Numbered from the stretch's first letter, positions 1-9,147 are shown. The stretch is DNA of 64,000 nucleotides from Marinimicrobium sp038419845 (GCF_038419845.1 NZ_JBCAQT010000013.1:62001-126000); one strand, 5' to 3'. Translations and numbers: made by a program. The notes: a model not told the origin generated them from the sequence alone.

Positions 1-763
1 ACTCCAGCGTGGCGGGAAAGGTCTCGCCATCCAGCGCACCGATGTTCAGGATCAACTCCATGCCCTCGCGCAGATTGCCCACTTCCGACTCATCCACCTG
101 ACCCTCAAAGATCAGATCGGTCATGTCGGCAATGATGGCAATGGTGGTGCCTTCGTTGAAGGTGTTGGACTCAATCACAAACACCCCCTCCTTGACCGGC
201 ACATCCAGCACCATGCCACTGGTGGTGGCGCGCACCCGGTTGGAGGTTTGATCGGCGCTGGTGGTCGCCCCTTCGGTGATCAGTGACACATTGTTCTCGG
301 CCGCGGCCACGGACTCCTGCTGCAGCTCGTAGCTGAGCAGAAAGCTGTTGTACTCGGACTCGGAAATCAGGTTCTGCTCAAACAGCCGTTTCTGGCGTTG
401 CAGCTCCCGTTCGGTGTTGCGCAGGTTGATGCGCGCCGTCTGCAGCTGGGATTGGGCCTGATTGAGGTGTTCCATATCGGGAATCAGCTTGATCCGGGCA
501 ATCAGATCGCCCTCGCTCACCTGTTCTCCGCCGTCCATGTAGAGTTCGTCCACGACCCCGGAGACCTGGGATTTAATATTGATCTCCTGACGCGGCACGA
601 TGGTCCCGATGGCGACCGTCTTGGTGACAATGTCGGTAATGAACGGCTTATCGGTCTGATGCACCACGGGCGGCTCCTGGGATTTCTGATACAGAAACCA
701 GGTGGTCCACACAAACAGGGCAAGCAACAGTACCAGTGCGCCGATGGAAACAACTTTCTTCAT
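1..763 (-). CDS. MacA/HlyD-type periplasmic adaptor, partial (C-terminus beyond window)
   Basis: The minus-strand frame opens with ATG at 763 and stays open for 254 codons to the window edge, so the C-terminus is missing. It begins MKKVV followed by one hydrophobic segment (about residues 5-24), an inner-membrane anchor. A biotinyl-lipoyl-like half follows (IKSQVSGVVDELYMDGGEQV), then a coiled-coil hairpin rich in Gln, Glu and Arg (about 85-150), then the second lipoyl half (VRATTSGMVLDVPVKEG) and the start of the beta-barrel domain. This is the order found in MacA-like adaptors, which bridge an inner-membrane ABC exporter to a TolC-type outer-membrane channel. It is the last visible gene of the operon with the two permeases and ATPase upstream (48 nt gap). 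Substrate cannot be read from sequence. Confidence 0.9.
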   Translation of the reverse strand, partial: MKKVVSIGALVLLLALFVWTTWFLYQKSQEPPVVHQTDKPFITDIVTKTVAIGTIVPRQEINIKSQVSGVVDELYMDGGEQVSEGDLIARIKLIPDMEHLNQAQSQLQTARINLRNTERELQRQKRLFEQNLISESEYNSFLLSYELQQESVAAAENNVSLITEGATTSADQTSNRVRATTSGMVLDVPVKEGVFVIESNTFNEGTTIAIIADMTDLIFEGQVDESEVGNLREGMELILNIGALDGETFPATLE

Positions 764-811
764 GGTGACTCCTTGTGAACAAGCGTCGGCTGTTCGGGTA
801 ATAAAGACAGA

Positions 812-2071
812 TCATTCATCCTGTAGGGCAACGATCGGATTGACTCGCGCCGCCTTGGCCGCCGGCAGTAGCGCGGCGAGCAGACCCGCCAGCATCAAGA
901 CGCCGATGGCGACCAGTGCCGTGGAAAAATCGATTTCGGGGCGCTGAAACGTGTTACCGCTGGCGCCGATGCTCTGCAGATAGGCATTGACGCCCTCCAG
1001 CGCAAACACCCCGGCGACCAGGCCCAGGTAGCCGGCAAAACCGGTGATCACCAGTGCCTCCTGGACAATCATGCTGACGATGGCGCCGGGCGTGGAACCC
1101 AGAGCCTTGCGCAGGCCAATTTCGCGGGTGCGCTCTTTCACCACGATGAGCATGATATTGCCCACACCGATGACGCCCGCGAGAATGGTGCCGATGGCCA
1201 CAATCCAGCTGAAAACCTGAATGCCGGTAAACAATCCCTGAATCCGGTCGTAGAACTCCTGCATGTTCCAGCTACCGAATACCGCCCGATCGTCCGGGTG
1301 CACACGGTGGTACTCCTTGAGCAGGGTTTTGACTTTCTCTTCGACCATGGCGGCATCGTGCCCCGGCTTGGGAACCAGGGTGATGTTGCCGATCCAGCCG
1401 GCCTGGTTGAAGGCGTGGCGCAGGGTGCGGTTGGGGATGAAAATCGCCTCCTCCTCATTGGCCGCATTGTCGCCAGTTGTCATGGAGGTGAAGGTGCCCA
1501 CCACGGTGAAATTCACCCCGTGGATATTGATGTCCTGGCCGATGGGCTCTTCCCAGGGGGCGAACAACACTTCCTGAACCCCGCGTCCGATGATGGCAAT
1601 CTTGCGCTTCTCGTCGTAATCGAGCTGGTTGATGAACCGACCCTCGATATTGAGCGAGTGCAGATAGGCCTGGCCCGGCTGGGAGCCGCGCACGGAGAAA
1701 GTGCCGCTGTTGTCGTCCCGGACAATATACTGCTCATTGCCCCAGCCCCCGAGCCGGTTGAAGCCTCCGGCATAGCCCACCTCGGGGATGCGCGAGCGGA
1801 TCAGCTCGACATCGGCCGGCTTGAGGGTGATGCGTCGGCCCTGGGGCAGCCCGGCGTAGGGGAGTTGGGTGGGGCGTCCGGACCAGATGACGATCGAGTT
1901 GGTGACCTGACCGAAATTGGAGGTCATGCCATTTTCCAGGCCTTTGCCGGCGCCCAGCAGAATGACCAGCATGAAAATGCCCCAGAAGACGCCGAACGCG
2001 GTCAGGCCGGTGCGCAGCTTGTGCTGCTTGAGGGTCGACAGGATCTCCTGCCATTTTTCCAGATCAAACAT
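812..2071 (-). CDS. ABC transporter permease, MacB/FtsX type (second of a pair)
   Basis: This 419-residue protein has an N-terminal cytoplasmic segment and TM1 at about residues 20-45 (LTAFGVFWGIFMLVILLGAG). A large MacB-type periplasmic domain follows to about 270, then three C-terminal membrane helices with the FtsX motif region VKERTREIGLRKALGSTPGAI. The family couples ATP hydrolysis in the cytoplasm to mechanical work in the periplasm, driving export through an adaptor and TolC. It is a paralogue of the upstream gene (same TM1 and ERTREIG.RKALG blocks), so the pair probably forms a heterodimer rather than the MacB homodimer. It has no fused ATPase domain. The ATG at 2071 lies 9 nt after the previous stop. 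Confidence 0.9.
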   Translation of the reverse strand: MFDLEKWQEILSTLKQHKLRTGLTAFGVFWGIFMLVILLGAGKGLENGMTSNFGQVTNSIVIWSGRPTQLPYAGLPQGRRITLKPADVELIRSRIPEVGYAGGFNRLGGWGNEQYIVRDDNSGTFSVRGSQPGQAYLHSLNIEGRFINQLDYDEKRKIAIIGRGVQEVLFAPWEEPIGQDINIHGVNFTVVGTFTSMTTGDNAANEEEAIFIPNRTLRHAFNQAGWIGNITLVPKPGHDAAMVEEKVKTLLKEYHRVHPDDRAVFGSWNMQEFYDRIQGLFTGIQVFSWIVAIGTILAGVIGVGNIMLIVVKERTREIGLRKALGSTPGAIVSMIVQEALVITGFAGYLGLVAGVFALEGVNAYLQSIGASGNTFQRPEIDFSTALVAIGVLMLAGLLAALLPAAKAARVNPIVALQDE

Positions 2072-2080
2072 GGGGTTGCA

Positions 2081-3334
2081 TCACTCCGCCCGCATGGCCT
2101 CCACTGGTGAAATGGACGCCGCTCTCAGGGCCGGGGCCAGACCGGCCAGCACCCCGACGCCGATCAGTAGCGCCAGCGCGGTGATCGCCAGACCAAAGTC
2201 CACCTCCGGGCGCGCGAAAAAATCCAATTGGATGTTCAGGCTGGTGAGTGCGTAGGACACCAGCTCCAGCAGGCCTACGCCCAGAACCAGCCCAGTGTAG
2301 CCGGCCAGCCCGGTGATCAGCACCGACTCCAGCAGCAGGCTGCCCACGATGCCGGTGGGATTGGCTCCCAGCGCCTTGCGGATGCCGATCTCGCGGGTGC
2401 GCTCCTTGACCGTGATGATCATGATGTTGCTCACGCCCACAATGCCGGCGGTCAGTGTGCCCAGCCCCACAAACCACAGAAAGGCATTGAGGCCGGTAAA
2501 AATCTGATTGAAGTGCTCGGCATGGCGCGCCATGTTGTTGGTGCGTATGGCCCGGCGATCATTGGGGGCGACCTGGTGACGACGTTGCAGCAGGGTTTTG
2601 ATGCGCTCCTCGAGCTCGTAGCTGTCCACGCCCGGCTCCGGTCGCAGGGCCAGAATCGACACCCTTTCGCCCCCGCCGAAGGTCTGCTGGAAGGCCGTGC
2701 GTGGCACGTAGATCCGCTCGGACATCCGGCCCTCGCGGCCGCTGTCGTAGAACACACCCACCACCGTGAAGGTCACCCGGTTGATTCGGATGTCCTGCCC
2801 CAGCGGCTCCATCCCTTTGGGAAAGAGCGCATCCTGGACGGTGGTGCCGATGACCGCGACCTTGCGCTGCTCGTCGGCGTCCAGTTCGTTGAGACGTCGG
2901 CCGCCGGGAAAGTCGATATTGGCTTTAATATTGAAATAGTCGTCGGACACACCCAGCACGCCGAAGGATTCGGCCCGCGGGCCAAAGGTGATCTGGGCGC
3001 TCGCCTGGCGGTAGGCGCCCAGCGGGGTCTCGCTGGACAGGAAGCGCACACCCGGAATGCGCTCTTCAATGGCGTGCATGTCCGATTCAGTCAGCTCGAT
3101 CGGCCGGTCCACACCCAGCCCCTGATAGGGGACCGAGGTGCGACCGGCCCGGATCCAGATGGAGTCGCTCATGTCGTGCATGAAGCGCCGCTCCATGCCG
3201 TTCTGCATGCCCTGACCGGCCCCCAGTAACAGCACCAGCATGAAAATCCCCCAGAAGACCCCGAAAGCGGTCAGCGCGGTGCGCAGCTTGTTGCGGCGCA
3301 TGGTGTAGAGAATTTCCTGAAGGCCGTCGATCAC
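2081..3334 (-). CDS. ABC transporter permease, MacB/FtsX type (first of a pair)
   Basis: This 417-residue protein has the same architecture as its downstream paralogue. TM1 (ALTAFGVFWGIFMLVLLLGAG, split by the family motif) is followed by a periplasmic MacB core domain to about residue 275 and three C-terminal helices, with the conserved loop VKERTREIGIRKALGANPTG between TM2 and TM3. The start is GTG at 3334, one base after the stop of the ATPase gene, so the two are very likely translationally coupled. Two non-identical permeases beside one ATPase and one adaptor indicate a heterodimeric MacAB-like tripartite exporter. Substrate is unknown; peptides, lipids, macrolides and siderophores are handled by relatives. 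Confidence 0.9.
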   Translation of the reverse strand: MIDGLQEILYTMRRNKLRTALTAFGVFWGIFMLVLLLGAGQGMQNGMERRFMHDMSDSIWIRAGRTSVPYQGLGVDRPIELTESDMHAIEERIPGVRFLSSETPLGAYRQASAQITFGPRAESFGVLGVSDDYFNIKANIDFPGGRRLNELDADEQRKVAVIGTTVQDALFPKGMEPLGQDIRINRVTFTVVGVFYDSGREGRMSERIYVPRTAFQQTFGGGERVSILALRPEPGVDSYELEERIKTLLQRRHQVAPNDRRAIRTNNMARHAEHFNQIFTGLNAFLWFVGLGTLTAGIVGVSNIMIITVKERTREIGIRKALGANPTGIVGSLLLESVLITGLAGYTGLVLGVGLLELVSYALTSLNIQLDFFARPEVDFGLAITALALLIGVGVLAGLAPALRAASISPVEAMRAE

Positions 3335-3335
3335 C

Positions 3336-4040
3336 TTACTTTACTCCCTCTGGCACCGACTCCGTCTGCGATTCGGACTCGGGCACCACCAGACCGTCGC
3401 GCAGAATGATGCGACGCTGGGTCTGGGCGGCAATTTCGGGCTCGTGGGTCACGATCACCAGGGTGTTGCCGCGCCCGTGAATCTCGTGCAGCAGGCTCAT
3501 CACCTCCCCGGTTGTGACACTGTCCAGCGCGCCTGTGGGCTCGTCCGCCAGAATGACTTTGGGGCGGGTCACCAGCGCCCGGGCAATCGCCACCCGCTGC
3601 TTCTGCCCGCCCGAGAGCTCATTGGGCATGTGGGTGGCCCGATCCGAGAGTCCCACCATGTCCAGATATTCCCGGGCCTGGTCATTGCGCGCGCGTCGGC
3701 TCATGCCCTGGTAGTAGAGCGGCAGGGCGACGTTCTCCAGAGCATTTTTGAAGGGTAGAAGGTTGAAGGACTGGAACACAAAGCCGATCAGCTGATTGCG
3801 CAGCCGGGCCGCCTGCTTCTCTTTGAGGCGCTCCATGGGGGTGCCGGCCAGGGTGTAGCGGCCCTCATCCTGACTGTCCAGCAGGCCCAGAATATTGAGC
3901 AGTGTGGATTTGCCCGAGCCCGAAGAGCCCATGATGGCGACCAGCTCGCCTTCACGGATGTGCAGGTCGATGCCCTTGAGCACATGGAGTCGCTGCTCGC
4001 CGGAGCCGTAGTATTTGTGCAGGTTGTTCAACTGGATCAT
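3336..4040 (-). CDS. ABC transporter ATP-binding protein, MacB/LolD type
   Basis: A 234-residue ATPase subunit. Walker A is GSSGSGKST at residues 38-46, the signature is LSGGQKQRVAIARAL at about 140, and Walker B runs straight into ILADEPTGALDS. The D-loop and the H-loop (VTHEPE) are present. The length and the Q-loop region VFQSFNLLPF match the LolD/MacB/FtsE class that pairs with FtsX-type permeases. It is the first gene of the minus-strand operon ATPase-permease-permease-adaptor, and its promoter must lie in 4041-4395, divergent from the lipoprotein gene. Confidence 0.93.
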   Translation of the reverse strand: MIQLNNLHKYYGSGEQRLHVLKGIDLHIREGELVAIMGSSGSGKSTLLNILGLLDSQDEGRYTLAGTPMERLKEKQAARLRNQLIGFVFQSFNLLPFKNALENVALPLYYQGMSRRARNDQAREYLDMVGLSDRATHMPNELSGGQKQRVAIARALVTRPKVILADEPTGALDSVTTGEVMSLLHEIHGRGNTLVIVTHEPEIAAQTQRRIILRDGLVVPESESQTESVPEGVK

Positions 4041-4395
4041 TTTATTCTGTGCATCCTTATTGCGGTGCCCTCATTTTGCCTGTCTTTGTCCGCGCTTGCC
4101 ACGAAGGGGCGGCGTAAAGATGAGTAAGGTCTCGTTAACGTCCCTGTCGTCTGGTTCAGCGGCATTTGGGCGCTGTGCGTTTCAGAGTGCCCGCGTGTTC
4201 CGGATTCCCGCCTTCATAAAACCTTCACAAAACTGTCTTTTGGCTTTCATAAAACTTCACCAACATAGGCGCCACACACACAGAGCTCGCAGAGAAGATC
4301 AGCGGTGCAGCGGGCTCGTGTATTCGAATTGGGGGATTGGCCTTGGCCGGTACCCGGTTTTTCCAAAAAAGCGATCCATCAGGAGTGCTAAACCT
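4041..4395. other. divergent intergenic region between export operon and lipoprotein gene
   Basis: These 355 bases separate two divergently transcribed units. An open frame continuous with the lipoprotein extends upstream through here, but it has no signal peptide at its start and loses the lipoprotein logic, so I do not treat it as coding. The region holds the 11-bp-periodic array at 4211-4265 and a ribosome-binding site AGGAG at 4381-4385 for the lipoprotein. No clear promoter for the minus-strand operon was identified. Confidence 0.6.
4211..4265 (+). promoter_or_regulatory. Pho-box-like array of 11-bp direct repeats (candidate PhoB site)
   Basis: Five consecutive 11-bp units start at 4211, 4222, 4233, 4244 and 4255: CCTTCATAAAA, CCTTCACAAAA, CTGTCTTTTGG, CTTTCATAAAA, CTTCACCAACA. 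The classical Pho box is two CTGTCAT-like 7-mers, each followed by a 4-bp A/T spacer, repeating every 11 bp; the third unit carries an exact CTGTC. Four units match the 7-mer at five or more positions in a GC-rich background, and the phase is strict. The array ends 130 bp before the lipoprotein ATG, a plausible promoter distance. Binding by PhoB is inferred. Confidence 0.6.
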
Positions 4396-6072
4396 ATGAA
4401 AATGTTGACTTTAGTGAGCGTAACCGCTCTGGCCGCAACACTGGCCGCCTGTGGCGGCGGCGATATCGAGATCGATGCCCGCAACCAGTCCACCACAGAT
4501 AACTCGGTTGGCGATGGCAGCGGCAACGTCGTCAACGAAGGCTCTGGCGGTACTGGCGATAGCCAGAACCCCTGCGCCTCCTACGAGCAGGATGGTGAAA
4601 CCCAGCAGGGCTCCTATGACGCCCCCAACTGTGTTTACGGTACCGACTTTGTCAGCCTGGCCAAGCCCTACACGGCCTCTGACGAATTGGTTCTGGGTGA
4701 TCTGTCCAACGATGGCGCCCACATTTTCAACGACAGCCTGATGATCGGTCAGGGTTACGAGGATGATGCGGCAATGGCAGACGCCGGCATCACCCAGGGC
4801 GGCGACGGTTCAGTTCTGCGCCTGGAAGCCGGCGCGATTCTGGCATTCCGCTCCAACGATGACTACTTCGTGATCAACCGCGGTTCACAGGTCTTTGCCG
4901 AAGGCACCGCCGAGGAGCCGATCGTGGTTACTTCAACCTCGGATATCGAGGGCGAAGTGGGACCGGAAGACGTCCAGGAATGGGGCGGCATGATCATCAA
5001 TGGTTTCGGTATCACCAACAAGTGTTCTTACACCGGCACCATGATGGATGGCGACCTGACTACCAGCGACTGTCATGTGGCGGCCGAAGGTAAAGCCGGT
5101 GCGGGCCAGACCTACTACGGCGGCGAGAACAATGAAGACAATTCCGGCGTATTGAATTACTTCATGGTCAAGCACACCGGCGCTCAGGTGGCTCCGGGTA
5201 ATGACCTGAACGGTATTTCCTTCAACGCTGTAGGCTCCGGCACCCAGGTTGATTTTCTGCAGACCTACTCAACCTACGATGACGGCATCGAGTTCTTTGG
5301 TGGTGCGGTCAACGTCAACAACTATGTCGGCCTGTATTCTCGCGATGACACCATCGATATCGACGAAGCCTACGTCGGCACCATCACCAACGCTTTGGTA
5401 ATCCAGGGCGAGACTGACGGCGACCACTGCATCGAATCTGACGGCATCGGCAGCTACAGTGGCCAGGATCAGGCCACCATTGATGATTTTGTGGCTCGCG
5501 GTCTGAACTCTCGCGCCACCATCAACAACCTGACCTGCATCGTTTCTCCGAACGTGGATGGTCAGCACGCCGACGGTCACGGCTGGCGCATCCGGGAAGC
5601 GCACTTCCCGACCATCCGCAACTCCATCCTGACTACCGCCTACATGGGTGACCAGGCCGATGATAACTACTGTGTTCGCATCGAGTCGGACGAAGGCCTG
5701 CAGGCCGCCCAGGACGGTGATCTGGTGATCGAACAGTCCATCATCGCCTGCGCCACTCTGACCAATGGCGGACCGCTGCCCGATGGCACTACCACTCGCG
5801 AGTTCCTTGAAGCCAGCAACGATGTCATGCAGACGGCCGCTGATGGTGAGGATCCCACAATCGCCAGCAACAACAACCTGCAGATTCTGGACGGTTTCTA
5901 CTCTCTGCCGCTGGTCGACATGGTGGTCAATGGCGGTGCGACAGGAGTCACTCCGGTTGATGCCGACTTCGTAGGTGGCGTGACTGCCGACGACGACTGG
6001 ACCGCTGGCTGGACCTACGGCCTGCACCCTGCCAATCGTGCTCAGCCGCTGTGGTTCGAAAGCCAAGAGTAA
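4396..6072 (+). CDS. secreted lipoprotein with beta-helix-like repeats, partner of TonB receptor
   Basis: The ATG at 4396 was chosen because it gives a lipoprotein signal peptide (MKMLTLVSVTALAATLAAC, Cys19 as lipid anchor) and follows AGGAG by 10 nt. The 558-residue product has a Gly/Ser/Asp/Asn-rich linker (about 20-60). A repetitive beta-rich body follows, with WGGMIINGFG, a repeated NNY/DDGIEFFGG pattern and Asp/Asn-rich turns, suggestive of a right-handed beta helix. Six or more cysteines lie in the mature part and may form disulfides. Related proteins are, to my knowledge, commonly encoded next to TonB receptors, as here. A surface or periplasmic substrate-binding or processing role is inference. 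A Pho-box-like array precedes it. Confidence 0.75.
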   Translation: MKMLTLVSVTALAATLAACGGGDIEIDARNQSTTDNSVGDGSGNVVNEGSGGTGDSQNPCASYEQDGETQQGSYDAPNCVYGTDFVSLAKPYTASDELVLGDLSNDGAHIFNDSLMIGQGYEDDAAMADAGITQGGDGSVLRLEAGAILAFRSNDDYFVINRGSQVFAEGTAEEPIVVTSTSDIEGEVGPEDVQEWGGMIINGFGITNKCSYTGTMMDGDLTTSDCHVAAEGKAGAGQTYYGGENNEDNSGVLNYFMVKHTGAQVAPGNDLNGISFNAVGSGTQVDFLQTYSTYDDGIEFFGGAVNVNNYVGLYSRDDTIDIDEAYVGTITNALVIQGETDGDHCIESDGIGSYSGQDQATIDDFVARGLNSRATINNLTCIVSPNVDGQHADGHGWRIREAHFPTIRNSILTTAYMGDQADDNYCVRIESDEGLQAAQDGDLVIEQSIIACATLTNGGPLPDGTTTREFLEASNDVMQTAADGEDPTIASNNNLQILDGFYSLPLVDMVVNGGATGVTPVDADFVGGVTADDDWTAGWTYGLHPANRAQPLWFESQE

Positions 6073-6112
6073 GCCCTGACTACAATCGAGTAAACATCCG
6101 ATTGCCGTAATC

Positions 6113-6139
6113 AAAGGGCGCCTTACGGCGCCCTTTTTT
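6113..6139 (+). terminator. Rho-independent terminator between lipoprotein and TonB receptor genes
   Basis: A perfect 10-bp stem, AAAGGGCGCC with GGCGCCCTTT and a TTAC loop, runs into a T tract ending at 6139. It sits 40 nt after the lipoprotein stop and 35 nt before the receptor start, so it probably trims receptor transcription by partial termination. Confidence 0.88.
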
Positions 6140-6174
6140 CTGGCGGGTTCGTTCAAGTAGACAAGATTAGGGCG

Positions 6175-8940
6175 ATGAAAATGAAAACCACCTATTTATC
6201 CAATCACAAGGCACTGGCCGGTTTCAGCGCCAGTCTCCTCAGTGTAATGATCGGCGCCTCGGCTCACGCCCAGGCACCGGAACAAGACAATTCGGGTATC
6301 GCGGCTCCTCCGATGGAAGAAATGCTGGTGACCGGTGGCCGTCTGATGAGCGGTGCGGAAAGTCTGGCGGTTGAGCGTCAGGAAGCGGCTGTGGCGACCG
6401 ACCTGCTCGGTTCAGACCAGATCAGCCGGATTGGCGACTCCACCGTCGCCCTGGCGCTGACACGCGTTCCCGGCGTTACCCTGGTCGAGGACAAGTTTGT
6501 GTTTGTGCGTGGCCTGGGTGAGCGCTACTCCAGCACCACGCTCAACGGCGCCATGGTGCCCTCGCCGGACCTGTCCCGCAACGTGCTGCCACTGGATATC
6601 ATTCCGACATCCATTGTTGACTCGCTGGCGATTCAGAAAGTCCCCTCGGCCAATAAGCCTGCCGCTTTTGGCGGTGGCAGTGTTGATATCCGCACCAAGA
6701 GTATCCCGGACGATATCCTGTTCAATATTGAGCTGGGCACGGGTACCAACACCGCCTCTTCGGACTTTCTGACCTACACCGGTGGGGACGATGACCGCTG
6801 GGGCTCCGACGATGGCTCCCGGGCACTGTCTTCCCGTCTGGATGGAGCGCTGGATCAGTACCGGGGCGATCTGACGCCCAACAATATTAACCGGATCGAT
6901 CAGCTCGATTCAGTTCAGCAAGCGGCCGAAATCAATCGCCAGTTGGCGACCGGACTCAATCGGGATATCAGCACCCGGGAAACCTCGGGTGATCCGGATG
7001 TCGATGCTGAGATCAATCTGGGTAACAACTTCTATCTTCCCAACGATATGGAGTTTGGCTTTCTGGCCGGAGCGGCCTATGACAGCAGCTGGCGCAATCG
7101 CGAAGTGGTTCAGCGCCGCTTTCAGGATCCCGAGAATCAGGTGGTGTTTGAAGATGAGACCGTCCACTCCGTGGACATCTCGGGCAACCTGAGCTTTGGT
7201 CTGCGACTCAACGCCGAAAACTCCATTGAGACCACCAGTCTGTGGTTGCGCAATACCGACGACGAAGTCTCGGTGCGGGATTTCTTCAACGCCAACCGCC
7301 TGCTGTCCGATGGCCAGGGCTTTCGCAACACCGAGTTACGCTTCGAACAGCGGGAGTTGGAAGTCCACCAAGTGCACGGCAGTCACGAACTGGGGTGGGA
7401 TACCCTGGATACGCTGGGCCTGAGTGACAGTCTGAGCTTGCTGCGTGGTCTGAGTCTTGAGTGGTATGTTTCTGACAGCGAGGCGTCTACGGACCTGCCC
7501 AATGAAGTGAATGCGTTAAGCCTGACATCGACCGATCCTGAGACCGGCGAGGTCCAGTCGGCGGCATTCGCGGGTGCCAACAGCACGGCGGCGAGCTACC
7601 GCTACTCAGACCTGCGTGATTACGTCGACAGCAACGGCTTTACCCTGGCCATGCCGGCGACGCTCGGGAGCTGGGAGTTCGAGTTCTCCGGTGGTATGGA
7701 CTACTGGCAGAAATCCCGGACCTATGAGCAGTATGAGTTCTACCTGGGGAGCACAGCCCTGGGCAATAGCGATCCGCTGTTCGAGCAACCGCTGAGTGCC
7801 ATTCTGTCCGATGATAATGTGCTCGATCCGGACAACGGCTTTCGGGTGACCAATAACTCGGGCAACGCCAACAGCTACGTTGCGGCCAACAAGGTGAATG
7901 CGGCTTTCGGCCAACTGGACATGACCTGGGATTACACCTGGCGTCTGGTGATCGGCAGCCGGTGGGAGGATTACCAGCAGGTGAACCTGCCCTGGAACCC
8001 GGTCAATTATGATGGCAGTCAGTTCCCGGGGATGCAGAATTCCGACCCGATGGACACGGCCGACTACTTTCAGGAAGTCACCTACACCGAGGACGATGTT
8101 TACAACTCGGCGGCACTGACCTGGATGGTTCAGGACTTCTGGGCCGAAGACTTCCAGTTGCGTGCCAGCTTTGGTGAAACCACAGTCCGTCCGGATCTTC
8201 GGGAAATTTCAGTTTCCAGCTACTTTGACCCTCTGACCGACATCGTGGTGAATGGTAACCCGGATGTGGTGCCCTCCCAGATGGATAACTTCGACCTGCG
8301 CGCCGAATGGTTCTTCTCCGGCGGTGACAACTTCACCCTGTCCCTGTTCTACAAGGACATCGTGAATCCCATCGAGCAGTTCGAGGGCGCGGCCACGGAT
8401 GACAATATCCGGGCCGAGATCCACAACGGTGAAAGCGCCGAACTCTACGGCCTGGAGGTGGAGTTCCTGAAAAGTCTGGGAGACATGGCCTCGGTCCTGG
8501 ATCCTTTCTTTGTTCAGGGTAACTTCACCTTCATGGACCAGGAGCTGGTGGCCGGTAACAACGCGGATGCGCCCACCAACGCGGTCCGTCCGCTGCAGGG
8601 CGCCTCCGATGTGGTCAGCAACCTGATTCTGGGTTACGACTCCCCGAACGGGCAGCACTCGGCAACGATGGCTTACAACTCGTTCAGCGAACGTCTGTTC
8701 TTTGCCGGGCGCAATGGCGCGCCCGACAGTTTCGAGCAGCCGTTCCACTCGGTGAACTTCACCTACTCCTATTATCCGGATGATAATTTCACCGTGAAGC
8801 TCAAGGTGAACAACCTGCTGGATGAGGATCTGGTGATTGAGCGCACCAGCACCGCCTCGGATGGCAGTAGCCGGGATGTGGAAATCTATAACCAGGAGCG
8901 CGGCCAGGATGTGAGCCTCAGCGTTCAGTATCGCTTCTGA
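6175..8940 (+). CDS. TonB-dependent outer-membrane receptor
   Basis: A 921-residue protein with a signal peptide ending near AHAQA (about residue 33). A TonB box (EEMLVTGG) is followed by a plug domain (about 60-180) with VRGLGERYSSTTLNGA and the closing FGGGSVDIRTKS. The rest is a long beta-barrel ending in VQYRF, a terminal aromatic typical of outer-membrane barrels. It imports a bulky substrate across the outer membrane using TonB-ExbBD energy. It lies downstream of the lipoprotein with a terminator between them. With the upstream Pho-box-like array, uptake of a phosphorus compound is a reasonable hypothesis, but the substrate is not shown by sequence. Confidence 0.9.
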   Translation: MKMKTTYLSNHKALAGFSASLLSVMIGASAHAQAPEQDNSGIAAPPMEEMLVTGGRLMSGAESLAVERQEAAVATDLLGSDQISRIGDSTVALALTRVPGVTLVEDKFVFVRGLGERYSSTTLNGAMVPSPDLSRNVLPLDIIPTSIVDSLAIQKVPSANKPAAFGGGSVDIRTKSIPDDILFNIELGTGTNTASSDFLTYTGGDDDRWGSDDGSRALSSRLDGALDQYRGDLTPNNINRIDQLDSVQQAAEINRQLATGLNRDISTRETSGDPDVDAEINLGNNFYLPNDMEFGFLAGAAYDSSWRNREVVQRRFQDPENQVVFEDETVHSVDISGNLSFGLRLNAENSIETTSLWLRNTDDEVSVRDFFNANRLLSDGQGFRNTELRFEQRELEVHQVHGSHELGWDTLDTLGLSDSLSLLRGLSLEWYVSDSEASTDLPNEVNALSLTSTDPETGEVQSAAFAGANSTAASYRYSDLRDYVDSNGFTLAMPATLGSWEFEFSGGMDYWQKSRTYEQYEFYLGSTALGNSDPLFEQPLSAILSDDNVLDPDNGFRVTNNSGNANSYVAANKVNAAFGQLDMTWDYTWRLVIGSRWEDYQQVNLPWNPVNYDGSQFPGMQNSDPMDTADYFQEVTYTEDDVYNSAALTWMVQDFWAEDFQLRASFGETTVRPDLREISVSSYFDPLTDIVVNGNPDVVPSQMDNFDLRAEWFFSGGDNFTLSLFYKDIVNPIEQFEGAATDDNIRAEIHNGESAELYGLEVEFLKSLGDMASVLDPFFVQGNFTFMDQELVAGNNADAPTNAVRPLQGASDVVSNLILGYDSPNGQHSATMAYNSFSERLFFAGRNGAPDSFEQPFHSVNFTYSYYPDDNFTVKLKVNNLLDEDLVIERTSTASDGSSRDVEIYNQERGQDVSLSVQYRF

Positions 8941-8983
8941 TGTGATCCATCAGGAGGTTGGGCAGGGACGAATTTCCGCTTTG

Positions 8984-9009
8984 ACCGCTCCCATGGGAGC
9001 GGTTTTTTT
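8984..9009 (+). terminator. Rho-independent terminator after TonB receptor
   Basis: A perfect inverted repeat, ACCGCTCCCA with TGGGAGCGGT, is followed by seven T residues starting at 9003. It lies 44 nt after the receptor stop and closes the unit. Confidence 0.9.
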
Positions 9010-9147
9010 ATATTCCTCGGTCATTGTCATAATAAATTAACATAAACGTGTTAAGGGCAATGCTACCCTTCAGGGCATAAGCGGTGGGTTTTTCGATCTG
9101 TTTCGAAGGCCACCAACCCTAAATGCCTTGAGAAAGAGGATAAGAGC

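Noticed and set aside
4015..4395. Upstream extension of the lipoprotein frame beginning MCRLFNW
   Set aside because: No signal peptide at its start; it passes through the Pho-box-like array, whereas ATG 4396 gives a clear lipoprotein signal with AGGAG in front.
9024..9034. Single Pho-box-like 7-mer TTGTCAT before the TonB-C-like gene
   Set aside because: The next 11-bp unit does not match; one half-site in an AT-rich stretch is not enough.
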